Source: Clostridiales bacterium (GTDB lineage: Bacteria; Bacillota; Clostridia; Lachnospirales; Lachnospiraceae). Taken from it: a stretch of 64,000 nt of DNA. Both the position numbers and the translations under genes were made by a program. Shown here one piece after another: positions 1 to 9,112 of this stretch (the first letter of the stretch is position 1; each line of letters opens with the position of its first letter). The notes below the pieces were generated by a model that was not told the origin of the DNA, searched no databases, and saw nothing but the letters and a program-made list of their open reading frames with translations. The stretch lies in the NCBI GenBank assembly GCA_029010495.1, contig JAQXKO010000005.1, positions 62,001-126,000 on the forward strand. Direction: 5' to 3'.

Positions 1-605
1 TTACAGATGATAATGAGCTTATTCTCGAGTATTATGCTGTATCTGACAAGACAACCTGCATAAGTTTGACTAATCATTCCTACTTTAATTTAAACGGTCA
101 CGATTCGGGAAATGTATTTGACCATAAGGTATGGATTAATTCGGAATACTTCACACCGGTAAGTGAGAAAAATGTGCCGGACGGTACACTTACGGCGCTT
201 GACGGTACACCGATGGACTTCGGTACGGAGAAAAAAATCGGTGATGATATCCTGAAGTTTGATTATGCGCCGCTTGCAAAACCGCACGGATATGATCATA
301 ATTATGTGCTTGCCATTTCACCTTCTCCTGAGGAGGTTGAGCTTGTGGCAACCTGCTACAGTGAAAAAACAGGCAGAAAGCTTGAGGTATTCACAGATCT
401 GCCCGGTATGCATTTTTATACCGGAAACTGGGTTGAGCCGGAAAATCCTGTTAAGGAGAATGCCGGGTACGGACATTATCAGGGTGTGTGCTTTGAAACA
501 CAGCATTTTCCTAATGCGTGCAATGTACCGAGCTTTCCGAGCATGGTATATAAAGCAGGGGAACCTTTTGATTCAGTCACCATTTTTAAATTCAGTGTTG
601 AATAA
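1..605 (+). CDS. galM: Aldose 1-epimerase (mutarotase), 5' truncated by window edge
   Basis: Frame is open from position 3 (TDDNELILEYYAVSDKTTCISLTNHSYFNLNGHDSGNV...); NHSYFNL and late C-terminal motifs typical of galactose mutarotase; stop at 603-605. Confidence 0.9.
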   Translation, partial: TDDNELILEYYAVSDKTTCISLTNHSYFNLNGHDSGNVFDHKVWINSEYFTPVSEKNVPDGTLTALDGTPMDFGTEKKIGDDILKFDYAPLAKPHGYDHNYVLAISPSPEEVELVATCYSEKTGRKLEVFTDLPGMHFYTGNWVEPENPVKENAGYGHYQGVCFETQHFPNACNVPSFPSMVYKAGEPFDSVTIFKFSVE

Positions 606-636
606 AGCTCTATTACGTATAATATAAACAGTTTTT

Positions 637-673
637 AAGGCGTTGATTACATGTTAATCAACGCCTTTTTTTG
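637..673 (+). terminator. Rho-independent terminator after galM
   Basis: AAGGCGTTGATTA-catgt-TAATCAACGCCTTTTTTT hairpin plus U-tract. Confidence 0.85.
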
Positions 674-849
674 TATTTTTTTGTCGCGAATTAAAATAAT
701 TGTTGTTCGCGCCACATGTATTTACAACAGGTATATTATATGTGATAATATTGTCGAAACAAAGAAAAATACATTTCGCAAACATGGGTTTACCGCTTGT
801 GACATTATAAAAAAATATGCGGCGTGGGAATATTGTAGGGGGAAGGAAT

Positions 850-1188
850 ATGAATCATTATTATCTTTGTATCAGGGTAAACAGGGAATATATGTTATTG
901 CCTACTGATTTAATTGTATATTTTGAAAGTCATAACCACGCAATGTATATATTTGTTAATGAAAACGGTACACTGACAAAATATGTTACAAGAATGACCT
1001 TTGATGAAATCGGAGATTTTGAAAATGAAATGATGTGCCGAACGCATAGGACATATATGGTAAATTTGGATTATGTTGACAGCATACGCCGATATAATCT
1101 TGAACTTCGAAACGGCTTCGGGATACTTCCGATAGGTCAGGGAAGATATATGGAAGTAAAGAAAATTTTCCATTCGTATAAAAAATAA
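850..1188 (+). CDS. Stand-alone LytTR-type DNA-binding domain protein
   Basis: ORF 817..1188; start at 850 has SD (gggggaaggaatATG). C-terminal RTHRTYMVNLDYVDSIRRYNLELRNG is LytTR-like and similar to the LytTR regulator at 59130. Confidence 0.75.
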   Translation: MNHYYLCIRVNREYMLLPTDLIVYFESHNHAMYIFVNENGTLTKYVTRMTFDEIGDFENEMMCRTHRTYMVNLDYVDSIRRYNLELRNGFGILPIGQGRYMEVKKIFHSYKK

Positions 1189-1214
1189 GCCCTGCCGTAT
1201 GTCGGCAGGGTTTA
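1187..1214. terminator. Terminator between convergent genes
   Basis: agccctgccg-tatgt-cggcagggttta inverted repeat between LytTR ORF and minus-strand ORF. Confidence 0.6.
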
Positions 1215-1251
1215 TTAATCAGTATATGTTATTCATTCATAAATATATTAA

Positions 1252-2187
1252 TTATTCGGTCAATCCCATATTTTTCAATGTTGAATTAATATCTTGCTTT
1301 GTTGTATCCGTTATGCAAATGGAATGGAAGCCTGTACCATCCCGGTGAACGGCAACGAGCATATAAAATTTGTTGCCGTATTTATCGGTACATGTGGCAT
1401 ATTCTGACAGGTATTTTCTTCCGTCAAGAGTTATGTCATGCTGTTCATAATCATATTCGGCAGTTATTCCGAGCTTTTCAAGTCTTTTACTGACAATATT
1501 GCTTTTTGCAACATAAAAAACTGTCTTGAATTCATAGGTTGTATATCTGTCCTCGGAACCTGTATCTATCATGATTAACTGGTTGTCGTCCTTCCTGGCT
1601 GCAAAGCAAAGGTCGCTATATGTATATTTTTCCTGGAAATCCGGAGTGTAGAGGGTTTTATATTCCTCATAGTCTTCCGGTACGGTTATATTAAGTCCTG
1701 CCCAATCATTTGTATAAGTATTATTTTGTGAGTTATATTCACCGATGGAATAGTCGCTGTCGGGAATGGATGAATACTCATTTTCATCAAGCTTTTCGAC
1801 ATTTGAGGTATAGTTACTCTCTGATTTGCTGCCTACTGTTGCCCCGATAATTATTAATGAGATTAAGGACAGTAATATTATAGTTATTGTCACAGTAAGT
1901 GCAGACAGCTTGCTTTTTTTCTTTTTGGTTTCTTTTTTTTGAGAGTCGGTCGGCAAATCGGCGTATACATATTGTGAATTATTGAAGGAAGGGGTTTCAT
2001 CGCAGTAAGCTCCCTGTCCGTAATAATCCGAAGAAGCTTCCGGTGAAGGAGCATTGGCATTACCGTCGGAGACGTCATATCCGGGGGACGTAATATCCAT
2101 TGTTGCAAAAGGAGTATCCGGCTTTCGGTTTATACAGGTACATAACTTACCTTCCTTCAGTTTTTTGCCGCAATTAATACAATACAT
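1252..2187 (-). CDS. Zinc-ribbon membrane protein of unknown function
   Basis: N-terminal MYCINCGKKLKEGKLCTC zinc ribbon, low-complexity linker, one TM segment (LTVTITIILLSLISLIIIGATVG), extracytoplasmic C-terminal domain. Confidence 0.7.
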   Translation of the reverse strand: MYCINCGKKLKEGKLCTCINRKPDTPFATMDITSPGYDVSDGNANAPSPEASSDYYGQGAYCDETPSFNNSQYVYADLPTDSQKKETKKKKSKLSALTVTITIILLSLISLIIIGATVGSKSESNYTSNVEKLDENEYSSIPDSDYSIGEYNSQNNTYTNDWAGLNITVPEDYEEYKTLYTPDFQEKYTYSDLCFAARKDDNQLIMIDTGSEDRYTTYEFKTVFYVAKSNIVSKRLEKLGITAEYDYEQHDITLDGRKYLSEYATCTDKYGNKFYMLVAVHRDGTGFHSICITDTTKQDINSTLKNMGLTE

Positions 2188-2358
2188 AGGTTTGTCCTTT
2201 CATCATAATGTCTGCTGATAATAATATTATAACATAATATATAATGAATTGCGATAAAATTTTATGTCGAACGGAAATTTTATTTTTGCTGAAATTGTGT
2301 TGATAAAGTGTACTAAAAGTTATATATTATTTCTATAATATTATTTTTGGAGGCTGTT

Positions 2359-2661
2359 ATGGTTAAACATGTTATTTTATGGCAGTTAAAGGACGAGCTT
2401 GGTCCGGAAGATAAGAACAGGGTAAAGGCTGATATCAAAAAAGGTCTTGAAGGCCTTGCGGGAGAAGTACCGGGAGTTGTTGAGATTAAGGTTATAACAG
2501 ACGGATTGGCATCATCAAATGCCGATTTGATGCTTGATTCGGCTTTTGAGGATATAGAAGCGCTTAAGGGATATTCGGTTAATCCTAAGCATGTAAAAGT
2601 TGCTGACACTTATGTTCGTCCGTATACAAAGCTCAGAGTCTGTATGGACTACGAGGTATAA
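2359..2661 (+). CDS. Dabb (stress-responsive alpha/beta-barrel) family protein
   Basis: MVKHVILWQLKD... start with SD ttttggaggctgttATG; family-typical N-terminus VKHVILWKLKD. Confidence 0.75.
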   Translation: MVKHVILWQLKDELGPEDKNRVKADIKKGLEGLAGEVPGVVEIKVITDGLASSNADLMLDSAFEDIEALKGYSVNPKHVKVADTYVRPYTKLRVCMDYEV

Positions 2662-2750
2662 CAGGGAGATATTGCCTATTGCTTTTTATACAGACAGATA
2701 ATTTGTGACAGATGAATTTTATATAAAAACATTAGTTTTAGGAGTATCTT

Positions 2751-3428
2751 ATGTATAAGGCGATTATTATTGAGGATGACCCTGTCATGACTATGGTGAA
2801 CAGGAATTATCTGAGGGAATACAAACAGATTAATGAGGTAATTGCATTTAAGAGGGCAGAGGAGGGTCTGGAGCATGTGATGAAGTATGGTACGGATCTT
2901 ATACTGCTTGATTATCATCTGCCGATGCTCAGCGGCGGAGATTTTTTAAAGGAGCTCAGAAGTGCGGGCAATACAGCTGAGGTTATCATGATTACAATGG
3001 ACAATGAGATTGATGTTGCCTCTGTTGCTTTTTCTTTTGGGGCCATGGATTATCTGATTAAGCCCTATTCCGGAGAGCGTTTTCGTGAATCAATAGAGAC
3101 CTTTTTAATGTTAGCAGAGACAAAAAGCGTGAAAAAGCATCTGTCCCAGTCGGATCTTGATATATATATCAAAAAATCAAGGGAGCAGGTCAATACCCTT
3201 AAGCTCAGAAAGGGTCTTCAGGCAGAAACCTACGAGAGACTTCATAAATACATGAAAAAGAACCTTAACCGCGCAATGAAGCTTGATGAGATGGAAAAGG
3301 AAACGGGACTTTCGAAGGTGACAATCAGAAGATATATGGGATTTTTTGAAGAACAGAACCTTATCAGAATAGAAGTTAATTATGCTACGGGCGGCAGGCC
3401 TTCGCTTTTATACATAATGGAGAAATAA
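2751..3428 (+). CDS. Response regulator, CitB/DcuR-like (receiver plus C-terminal HTH)
   Basis: Receiver motifs IIEDDP, LILLDYHLPMLSG, LIKPY; C-terminal ETGLSKVTIRRYMGFFEEQNLI HTH. Confidence 0.85.
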   Translation: MYKAIIIEDDPVMTMVNRNYLREYKQINEVIAFKRAEEGLEHVMKYGTDLILLDYHLPMLSGGDFLKELRSAGNTAEVIMITMDNEIDVASVAFSFGAMDYLIKPYSGERFRESIETFLMLAETKSVKKHLSQSDLDIYIKKSREQVNTLKLRKGLQAETYERLHKYMKKNLNRAMKLDEMEKETGLSKVTIRRYMGFFEEQNLIRIEVNYATGGRPSLLYIMEK

Positions 3429-3429
3429 A

Positions 3430-3768
3430 ATGGATAAACTTGTAAAGGCCGGATTTGATGCGGCATATGGCGTCAGACTTGTAAATAACAGAGAATTTTA
3501 TATCAGCCTGGCAGGCAGGTTTATTGACGAATTGGTTATAAGTCTGTATACAATAGAGGACCTGACTGCCTGCGGTGATTATGAAGAGTTGATCCGTATC
3601 TTTCACACAATAAAGGGAAGTTCCGCGATGGTTGGTCATGAGGGCATCCGGGAGAAAAGCCAGGAGCTTGAGATGATGATAAAAACAGGCAATATTGAAA
3701 ATTTGGAAGAAAAAACGGAGCAGTATATTAAATACTGCTCCGAAATAATTGATTTAGTCAGATGTTAG
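3430..3768 (+). CDS. HPt domain phosphotransfer protein
   Basis: IRIFHTIKGSSAMVG matches the HPt phospho-His motif (HxxKGSS); starts 2 nt after the upstream response regulator stop. Confidence 0.8.
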   Translation: MDKLVKAGFDAAYGVRLVNNREFYISLAGRFIDELVISLYTIEDLTACGDYEELIRIFHTIKGSSAMVGHEGIREKSQELEMMIKTGNIENLEEKTEQYIKYCSEIIDLVRC

Positions 3769-4655
3769 CATGGTAAATTGCTGACATCTATTTTTCTTAC
3801 ACAGACAAGTGCAAGTGCACCCGGTCCTATGTGGCATGATACCGAAAGAGAAAGCGGATCACGGCGAACGATTTCAAGCCCCGGAAATTCATTTTTTATT
3901 TCCTCAAGGAATATAAGACTGTCTGCTTCATCGCCTGTGTAGGCCATATCAATCTCCAGCTGTCCCATATCGGCAAGATATTTAAATCGGCCTTCAATAT
4001 CATTATGGATGGCTTTGATAAGTTCCTTCTTGGCAGATTTGATTCCTCTGGCCTTAGAATATACATCGAGCTTGCCGCCCTGGATCTGTAATACGGGCTT
4101 TATGTTTAATACTGTTGCGATACCTGCGGCAGCCGGAGTAACACGACCGCCTTTTTTCAAATATTTCATAGTGTCGACAAATATATAAATACCTGCATCA
4201 AGCTTTGTTTTCATAAGTACATCGTATATCTTTTGCGCATCGCAGCCTGCATCGGCAAGCTCCTTTGCTTCAAGGGCCGAACGAGCCTGGGAAACAGATA
4301 TACGCTGATTATCCACTACAAATACTTTTCCTTCATATTTTTCATCACGTGCAAGCATGATGGCTGTTTCACAGCTGGAGCTTAGTCCGCTTGACATTGG
4401 GATATAAACGATTTCATCATATTCCTCTAAAAGCCTGTCCCATATATCCATAACATCTGCCGGAGAAGGCATGGATGTGTGGACGTCTGCATCCGCAGCA
4501 AGAAATTCATAGAATTTTGGCTGGTCTATTGTTATGTCTTCAAAGTAAAGCTCATCATTTATGTAGAAAGGCATCGGAATAACTGAAATGCCGAGCTTGG
4601 CAGCTTCCTGTTGGGTGATGCCGCTGTTGCTGTCCGTAACGATAGCTACGCTCAT
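3765..4655 (-). CDS. DegV family (fatty-acid binding) protein
   Basis: VAIVTDSNSGITQQEAAKLGISVIPMPFYINDE..., IPMSSGLSSS, GGRV motifs typical of DegV. Confidence 0.9.
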   Translation of the reverse strand: MSVAIVTDSNSGITQQEAAKLGISVIPMPFYINDELYFEDITIDQPKFYEFLAADADVHTSMPSPADVMDIWDRLLEEYDEIVYIPMSSGLSSSCETAIMLARDEKYEGKVFVVDNQRISVSQARSALEAKELADAGCDAQKIYDVLMKTKLDAGIYIFVDTMKYLKKGGRVTPAAAGIATVLNIKPVLQIQGGKLDVYSKARGIKSAKKELIKAIHNDIEGRFKYLADMGQLEIDMAYTGDEADSLIFLEEIKNEFPGLEIVRRDPLSLSVSCHIGPGALALVCVRKIDVSNLPC

Positions 4656-4790
4656 AAAATCCTCCTTAATTAACCGTATGTATATGCATAAGGCATATTT
4701 ACAAGTCTATTTATATATAATCCCTTCAATTATAACACAAATCTTAAAATATGTATACAAAAAGAATAAAATTTCTATAATATGCAGAAA

Positions 4791-4806
4791 CCACTATATA
4801 TTGTGG
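4791..4806. promoter_or_regulatory. NrdR box-like site (upstream copy)
   Basis: ccactatatattgtgg; similar to the NrdR palindrome acaCwAtATaTwgtgt; lies upstream of nrdD. Confidence 0.65.
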
Positions 4807-4845
4807 TGGAGAATAAAATTTTTTGGAATATATTGAAATTTCCTC

Positions 4846-4873
4846 TTGATTGTTTTTATTTATGTGCTATAAT
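4846..4873 (+). promoter_or_regulatory. Predicted sigma-A promoter of nrdD
   Basis: TTGATT (4846-4851), 16 bp, TATAAT (4868-4873). Confidence 0.7.
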
Positions 4874-4922
4874 AAGAGACACAACGCTATTTTGTATTAT
4901 TTTGTAGATGAGCGGATATAAT

Positions 4923-4938
4923 ATACAATATATAGTGG
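4923..4938. promoter_or_regulatory. NrdR box-like site (downstream copy)
   Basis: atacaatatatagtgg; similar to NrdR palindrome; between predicted TSS and nrdD start. Confidence 0.6.
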
Positions 4939-4979
4939 TTTGATAAAAGGATAATGGTTAAAGCATTAGGGGGAGTAGT

Positions 4980-7142
4980 ATGAAGATTATAAAGCGAAGC
5001 GGCGTTGAAGCCAATTTTGATCTTGAAAAAATCATTGAAGCTGTAAGAAAGGCAAATAATTCGGTTAATGCATCAGAGCGTCTTTCCGACAAGGAAATTG
5101 ATGCCATTGCAGACAAGGTGGAGAGAAACTGCCTTGAAATGAACCGTTCTGCAAGCGTTGAGGAAATTCAGGATATGGTTGAAAACCAGCTGATGAAATA
5201 TCAGGCCTATACAATTGCCAGAAATTATATTACATACAGATATAAGAGGGCTCTTGTTCGTAAGTCAAATTCCACGGATGAGCAGATTCTGTCGCTTCTT
5301 GAGTGCAATAATGAAGAGGTTAAGCAGGAAAACTCTAACAAGAATCCTACAGTTAACAGTGTACAGCGTGATTATATGGCAGGCGAGGTTTCAAAGGATA
5401 TTACAAAGCGTTTTCTTCTGCCAAATGACATTGTTGAGGCCCATGAAAAAGGTATTATTCATTTCCATGACGCAGATTATTTTGCACAGCATATGCACAA
5501 CTGCTGTCTTGTAAATCTTGAGGATATGCTTCAGAACGGAACCGTAATCAGTGAAACCATGATTGAGAAGCCAAAAAGCTTTTCGACAGCATGTAATATC
5601 GCAACACAGGCCATCGCCCAGATTGCAAGCAGCCAGTACGGCGGACAGAGTATTTCGCTTGCGCACCTTGCACCGTTTGTACAGGTAAGTCGTGAGAAGA
5701 TAAGAAAGCTTGTCAGGGAAGAAATGCAGGCTATCGGCAAGGAGCTTACCGAGGAGGAAATCAACCGCGTTGCCGAAATTCGTGTGCGTGAAGAGATTAA
5801 CCGCGGCGTTCAGATGATTCAGTATCAGGTCATTACCCTTATGACTACAAATGGCCAGGCACCTTTCGTTACGGTATTTATGTATATAGATGAGGCTCCT
5901 GAGGGTCAGACAAGAGATGACCTTGCGCTTATTATCGAGGAAATGCTCAACCAGCGTATTATTGGTGTTAAAAATGAAAAGGGTGTATATATCACACCTG
6001 CATTCCCTAAGCTGATTTATGTTCTTGAGGAGGACAACATCCATAAGGACAGCAAGTACTGGTATCTTACGGAGCTCGCTGCAAAGTGTACTGCAAAGCG
6101 AATGGTTCCGGACTATATTTCCGAAAAGGTTATGAAGAGCCTTAAGCAGGGCAACACATATACATGCATGGGCTGCCGTTCGTTCCTTACCGTTTACAAG
6201 GATGAAAACGGTAAATTCAAATTCTACGGACGCTTCAATCAGGGCGTTGTAACGCTTAACCTTGTAGACGTTGCATGCTCGTCAGAAAGAAACATGGATG
6301 AGTTCTGGAAAATTCTTGACGAGAGACTTGACCTTTGCAAGAGAGCTCTTATGTGCCGTCACAACCGTCTTAAGGGAACACCTTCGGATGTGGCTCCTAT
6401 TCTCTGGCAGAATGGTGCGCTTGCAAGACTTAAGAAGGGTGAAACTATTGACAAGCTTCTGTATGGAGGATATTCAACGATTTCTCTCGGATATGCAGGT
6501 CTTTGCGAATGTACACGTTATATGACGGGCAAGTCACATACTGACCCTGAAGCAACACCTTTTGCACTTGAAATTATGAAGAGACTTAATGATGCATGCG
6601 CAAAGTGGAAAGAAGAAACAAATATTGATTTCAGTATTTACGGTACTCCTCTTGAGTCGACAACCTATAAATTTGCAAAGTGCCTTCAGAAGCGCTTCGG
6701 CTCAATTCCGGGCGTAACAGACAAGAATTATATTACAAACAGCTACCATGTACATGTAACCGAGCAGATAGATGCCTTTGAAAAGCTTAAGTTTGAATCA
6801 CAGTTCCAGGCTCTTTCACCGGGCGGCGCCATCAGTTATGTTGAAGTACCTAATATGCAGAACAATATTGAAGCCGTATTATCGGTTATGCAGTACATTT
6901 ACGACAATATTATGTATGCCGAGCTCAATACCAAGTCGGATTTCTGCCAGAAGTGCGGCTACACGGGTGAAATTCAGATTGTAACCGATAATCACGGAAA
7001 GCTTGTATGGGAATGTCCTAATTGCGGCAACAGGGATCAGGATACAATGAATGTTGCACGAAGAACATGCGGCTATATCGGAACACAGTTCTGGAATCAG
7101 GGAAGAACTCAGGAGATTAAGGAAAGAGTGCTTCATTTATAA
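4980..7142 (+). CDS. nrdD: Anaerobic (class III) ribonucleoside-triphosphate reductase
   Basis: N-terminal ATP-cone, HFHDADYF, HNCCLVNLEDML, zinc-site CQKCGY...CPNCGN, glycyl-radical region RRTCGYIGTQFWNQGRTQEIKERVLHL; SD gggggagtagtATG. Confidence 0.97.
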   Translation: MKIIKRSGVEANFDLEKIIEAVRKANNSVNASERLSDKEIDAIADKVERNCLEMNRSASVEEIQDMVENQLMKYQAYTIARNYITYRYKRALVRKSNSTDEQILSLLECNNEEVKQENSNKNPTVNSVQRDYMAGEVSKDITKRFLLPNDIVEAHEKGIIHFHDADYFAQHMHNCCLVNLEDMLQNGTVISETMIEKPKSFSTACNIATQAIAQIASSQYGGQSISLAHLAPFVQVSREKIRKLVREEMQAIGKELTEEEINRVAEIRVREEINRGVQMIQYQVITLMTTNGQAPFVTVFMYIDEAPEGQTRDDLALIIEEMLNQRIIGVKNEKGVYITPAFPKLIYVLEEDNIHKDSKYWYLTELAAKCTAKRMVPDYISEKVMKSLKQGNTYTCMGCRSFLTVYKDENGKFKFYGRFNQGVVTLNLVDVACSSERNMDEFWKILDERLDLCKRALMCRHNRLKGTPSDVAPILWQNGALARLKKGETIDKLLYGGYSTISLGYAGLCECTRYMTGKSHTDPEATPFALEIMKRLNDACAKWKEETNIDFSIYGTPLESTTYKFAKCLQKRFGSIPGVTDKNYITNSYHVHVTEQIDAFEKLKFESQFQALSPGGAISYVEVPNMQNNIEAVLSVMQYIYDNIMYAELNTKSDFCQKCGYTGEIQIVTDNHGKLVWECPNCGNRDQDTMNVARRTCGYIGTQFWNQGRTQEIKERVLHL

Positions 7143-7158
7143 AATATGCAGATTAATC

Positions 7159-7199
7159 AAAACCCTTAAGATGTCGGATGAGGCAGCTTAAGGGTTTTT
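7159..7199 (+). terminator. Terminator after nrdD
   Basis: AACCCTTAAG...CTTAAGGGTTTTT. Confidence 0.8.
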
Positions 7200-7446
7200 G
7201 CGATATATCGGGCAGGGTTATGGAAAGCGTAAAATAATTTTTTTAAAAGCGTAATAGTCTTGGCGGGGCCATATGACAACGTGGCATATTATGACGCGAA
7301 ACAGGCCGTCACAAACTTTTTATAAATATGTAATGGAAAAAAAGCAGATAATATGTTACACTTAATCAAATGGCATATAATGCGGGAGACGGCCAGATGT
7401 TTCCAATATGAGTATGCCTGATATTTATGTAATTCAGAGGCAGTTT

Positions 7447-8226
7447 ATGATATTTGATACACATGCCCATTATGATGATGAGGCGTTTGATGAGGACAGG
7501 GAGCAGGTGCTTGCCTCTCTGGCAGCCGCCAATGTCGGAAGGCTGGTAAATGTCGGTGCTTCGATTGATTCGAGCAGGCGAAGCATACGTCTTGCCGAAG
7601 CGTACGACAATATTTATTGTGCGGTCGGTATTCACCCTGACTCGGCAGCGGAGTTCGATACATTGTCGGAGAAGCTTTTATACGAACTGGCAGAAAACGA
7701 CAGATGCGTTGCCATAGGAGAGATAGGACTTGATTATTACTGGGATAATTGCGAGAGGAGCCTTCAGGCCGAGGTGTTTAATAAACAGCTGTTAATTGCA
7801 AGGGAGCTTGACAAGCCTGTCATTATACATTCACGGGAGGCCTGCCGGGATACATTTGAGATAATGAGCGCATATTCCGAAACTGTCGATACGAAAAAAC
7901 ATGTGCCGGGAGTTATCCACTGCTTTTCATATGCGGCGGAAAATGCAGAGGCGTATGTAAGGCAGGGATATATGATTGGGGTCGGAGGAGTAGTCACCTT
8001 TAAGAATGCAAGAAAGCTTGTGGAAACTGTAGACAGGATTTCTCTTTCGGATATTGTTATTGAAACTGACTGCCCTTATCTTGCTCCTGTTCCTTTCAGA
8101 GGCAAAAGAAATGATTCTCGCAATTTGATTTATGTCATCAATAAAATTGCAGAGATAAAAAATGTGACTCCCGAAGAGGTCATGAAAGTTACCTGCGAAA
8201 ACGCATTCAGATTATACAGATTGTAA
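7447..8226 (+). CDS. tatD: TatD family deoxyribonuclease/hydrolase
   Basis: MIFDTHAHYDDEAFDEDR, VAIGEIGLDYYWD, PVIIHSREA, IETDCPYLAPVPFRGKRN motifs. Confidence 0.93.
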   Translation: MIFDTHAHYDDEAFDEDREQVLASLAAANVGRLVNVGASIDSSRRSIRLAEAYDNIYCAVGIHPDSAAEFDTLSEKLLYELAENDRCVAIGEIGLDYYWDNCERSLQAEVFNKQLLIARELDKPVIIHSREACRDTFEIMSAYSETVDTKKHVPGVIHCFSYAAENAEAYVRQGYMIGVGGVVTFKNARKLVETVDRISLSDIVIETDCPYLAPVPFRGKRNDSRNLIYVINKIAEIKNVTPEEVMKVTCENAFRLYRL

Positions 8227-8241
8227 TAAGGAGATTGGAAT

Positions 8242-9108
8242 TTGGCAACACTGGGCAATCCGAAAGAAACTATTGCTATACTTAATAAATATAATTTCAG
8301 CTTTCAGAAAAAATTCGGACAGAATTTCCTGATTGATACACATGTCCTTGACAAAATAGTTAATGCGGCCGGGATTACAAAAGATGATGTGGTTCTCGAA
8401 ATAGGACCCGGAATCGGCACTCTTACACAGTATCTTTGCGAGAATGCAGGTCATGTAATAGCAGTTGAAATTGATAAAAATCTCATACCGATTTTGAAAA
8501 ATGATACATTAAAGGATTATGATAACATTACGATTATTAATGATGATATTCTTAATCTTGATATCGCAAAGCTGGCGCATGAGCATGGTGCCGGAAGCAT
8601 AAAGGTGGTTGCAAATCTGCCTTATTATATTACGACACCTATTATTATGGGTCTTCTTGAGAAGGAAGCTCCGGTGAAAAGTATAACGGTTATGGTCCAG
8701 AAGGAGGTTGCTCTCCGCATGCAGGCCGCTCCCGGCACAAAGGATTACGGTGCATTAAGCCTTGCGATTGGATATTACTGCGAACCGTATATTGCGGCAA
8801 ATGTACCGCCAAACTGCTTTATTCCGAGACCTAATGTGGGCTCTGCCGTAATCAGGCTTTTGCTTCGTGAGGAAAAGCCGGTCAGACCAAAATCGGAGGC
8901 ACATATGTTTAAAATCATAAGGGCTTCCTTTAACCAGCGCAGAAAGACTCTCGTAAACGGCATTAAGAATTCGCCTGAGCTTGGATATACGAGGGAACAG
9001 ACGGAAGCGGCTTTATTAAGCCTTGGACTGGGAGCTTCGGTAAGAGGAGAAACCCTTTCGCTTGAGGAATTTGCAAGGATAAGTGATGCCCTGCTTGATA
9101 TGGAGTGA
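8242..9108 (+). CDS. rsmA: 16S rRNA dimethyladenosine transferase (KsgA/RsmA)
   Basis: TTG start after SD (aaggagattggaa); KKFGQNFLIDTHVLDKIV, EIGPGIGTLTQYL, VVANLPYYITTPI. Confidence 0.95.
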   Translation: MATLGNPKETIAILNKYNFSFQKKFGQNFLIDTHVLDKIVNAAGITKDDVVLEIGPGIGTLTQYLCENAGHVIAVEIDKNLIPILKNDTLKDYDNITIINDDILNLDIAKLAHEHGAGSIKVVANLPYYITTPIIMGLLEKEAPVKSITVMVQKEVALRMQAAPGTKDYGALSLAIGYYCEPYIAANVPPNCFIPRPNVGSAVIRLLLREEKPVRPKSEAHMFKIIRASFNQRRKTLVNGIKNSPELGYTREQTEAALLSLGLGASVRGETLSLEEFARISDALLDME

Positions 9109-9112
9109 TGAA

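Noticed and set aside
90-299. Numerous antisense/overlapping ORFs in the track (e.g. 90..299 -, 5391..6044 -, 22250..22729 -)
   Set aside because: They lie opposite or out of frame with well-supported genes, lack family motifs and have atypical composition; typical shadow ORFs.
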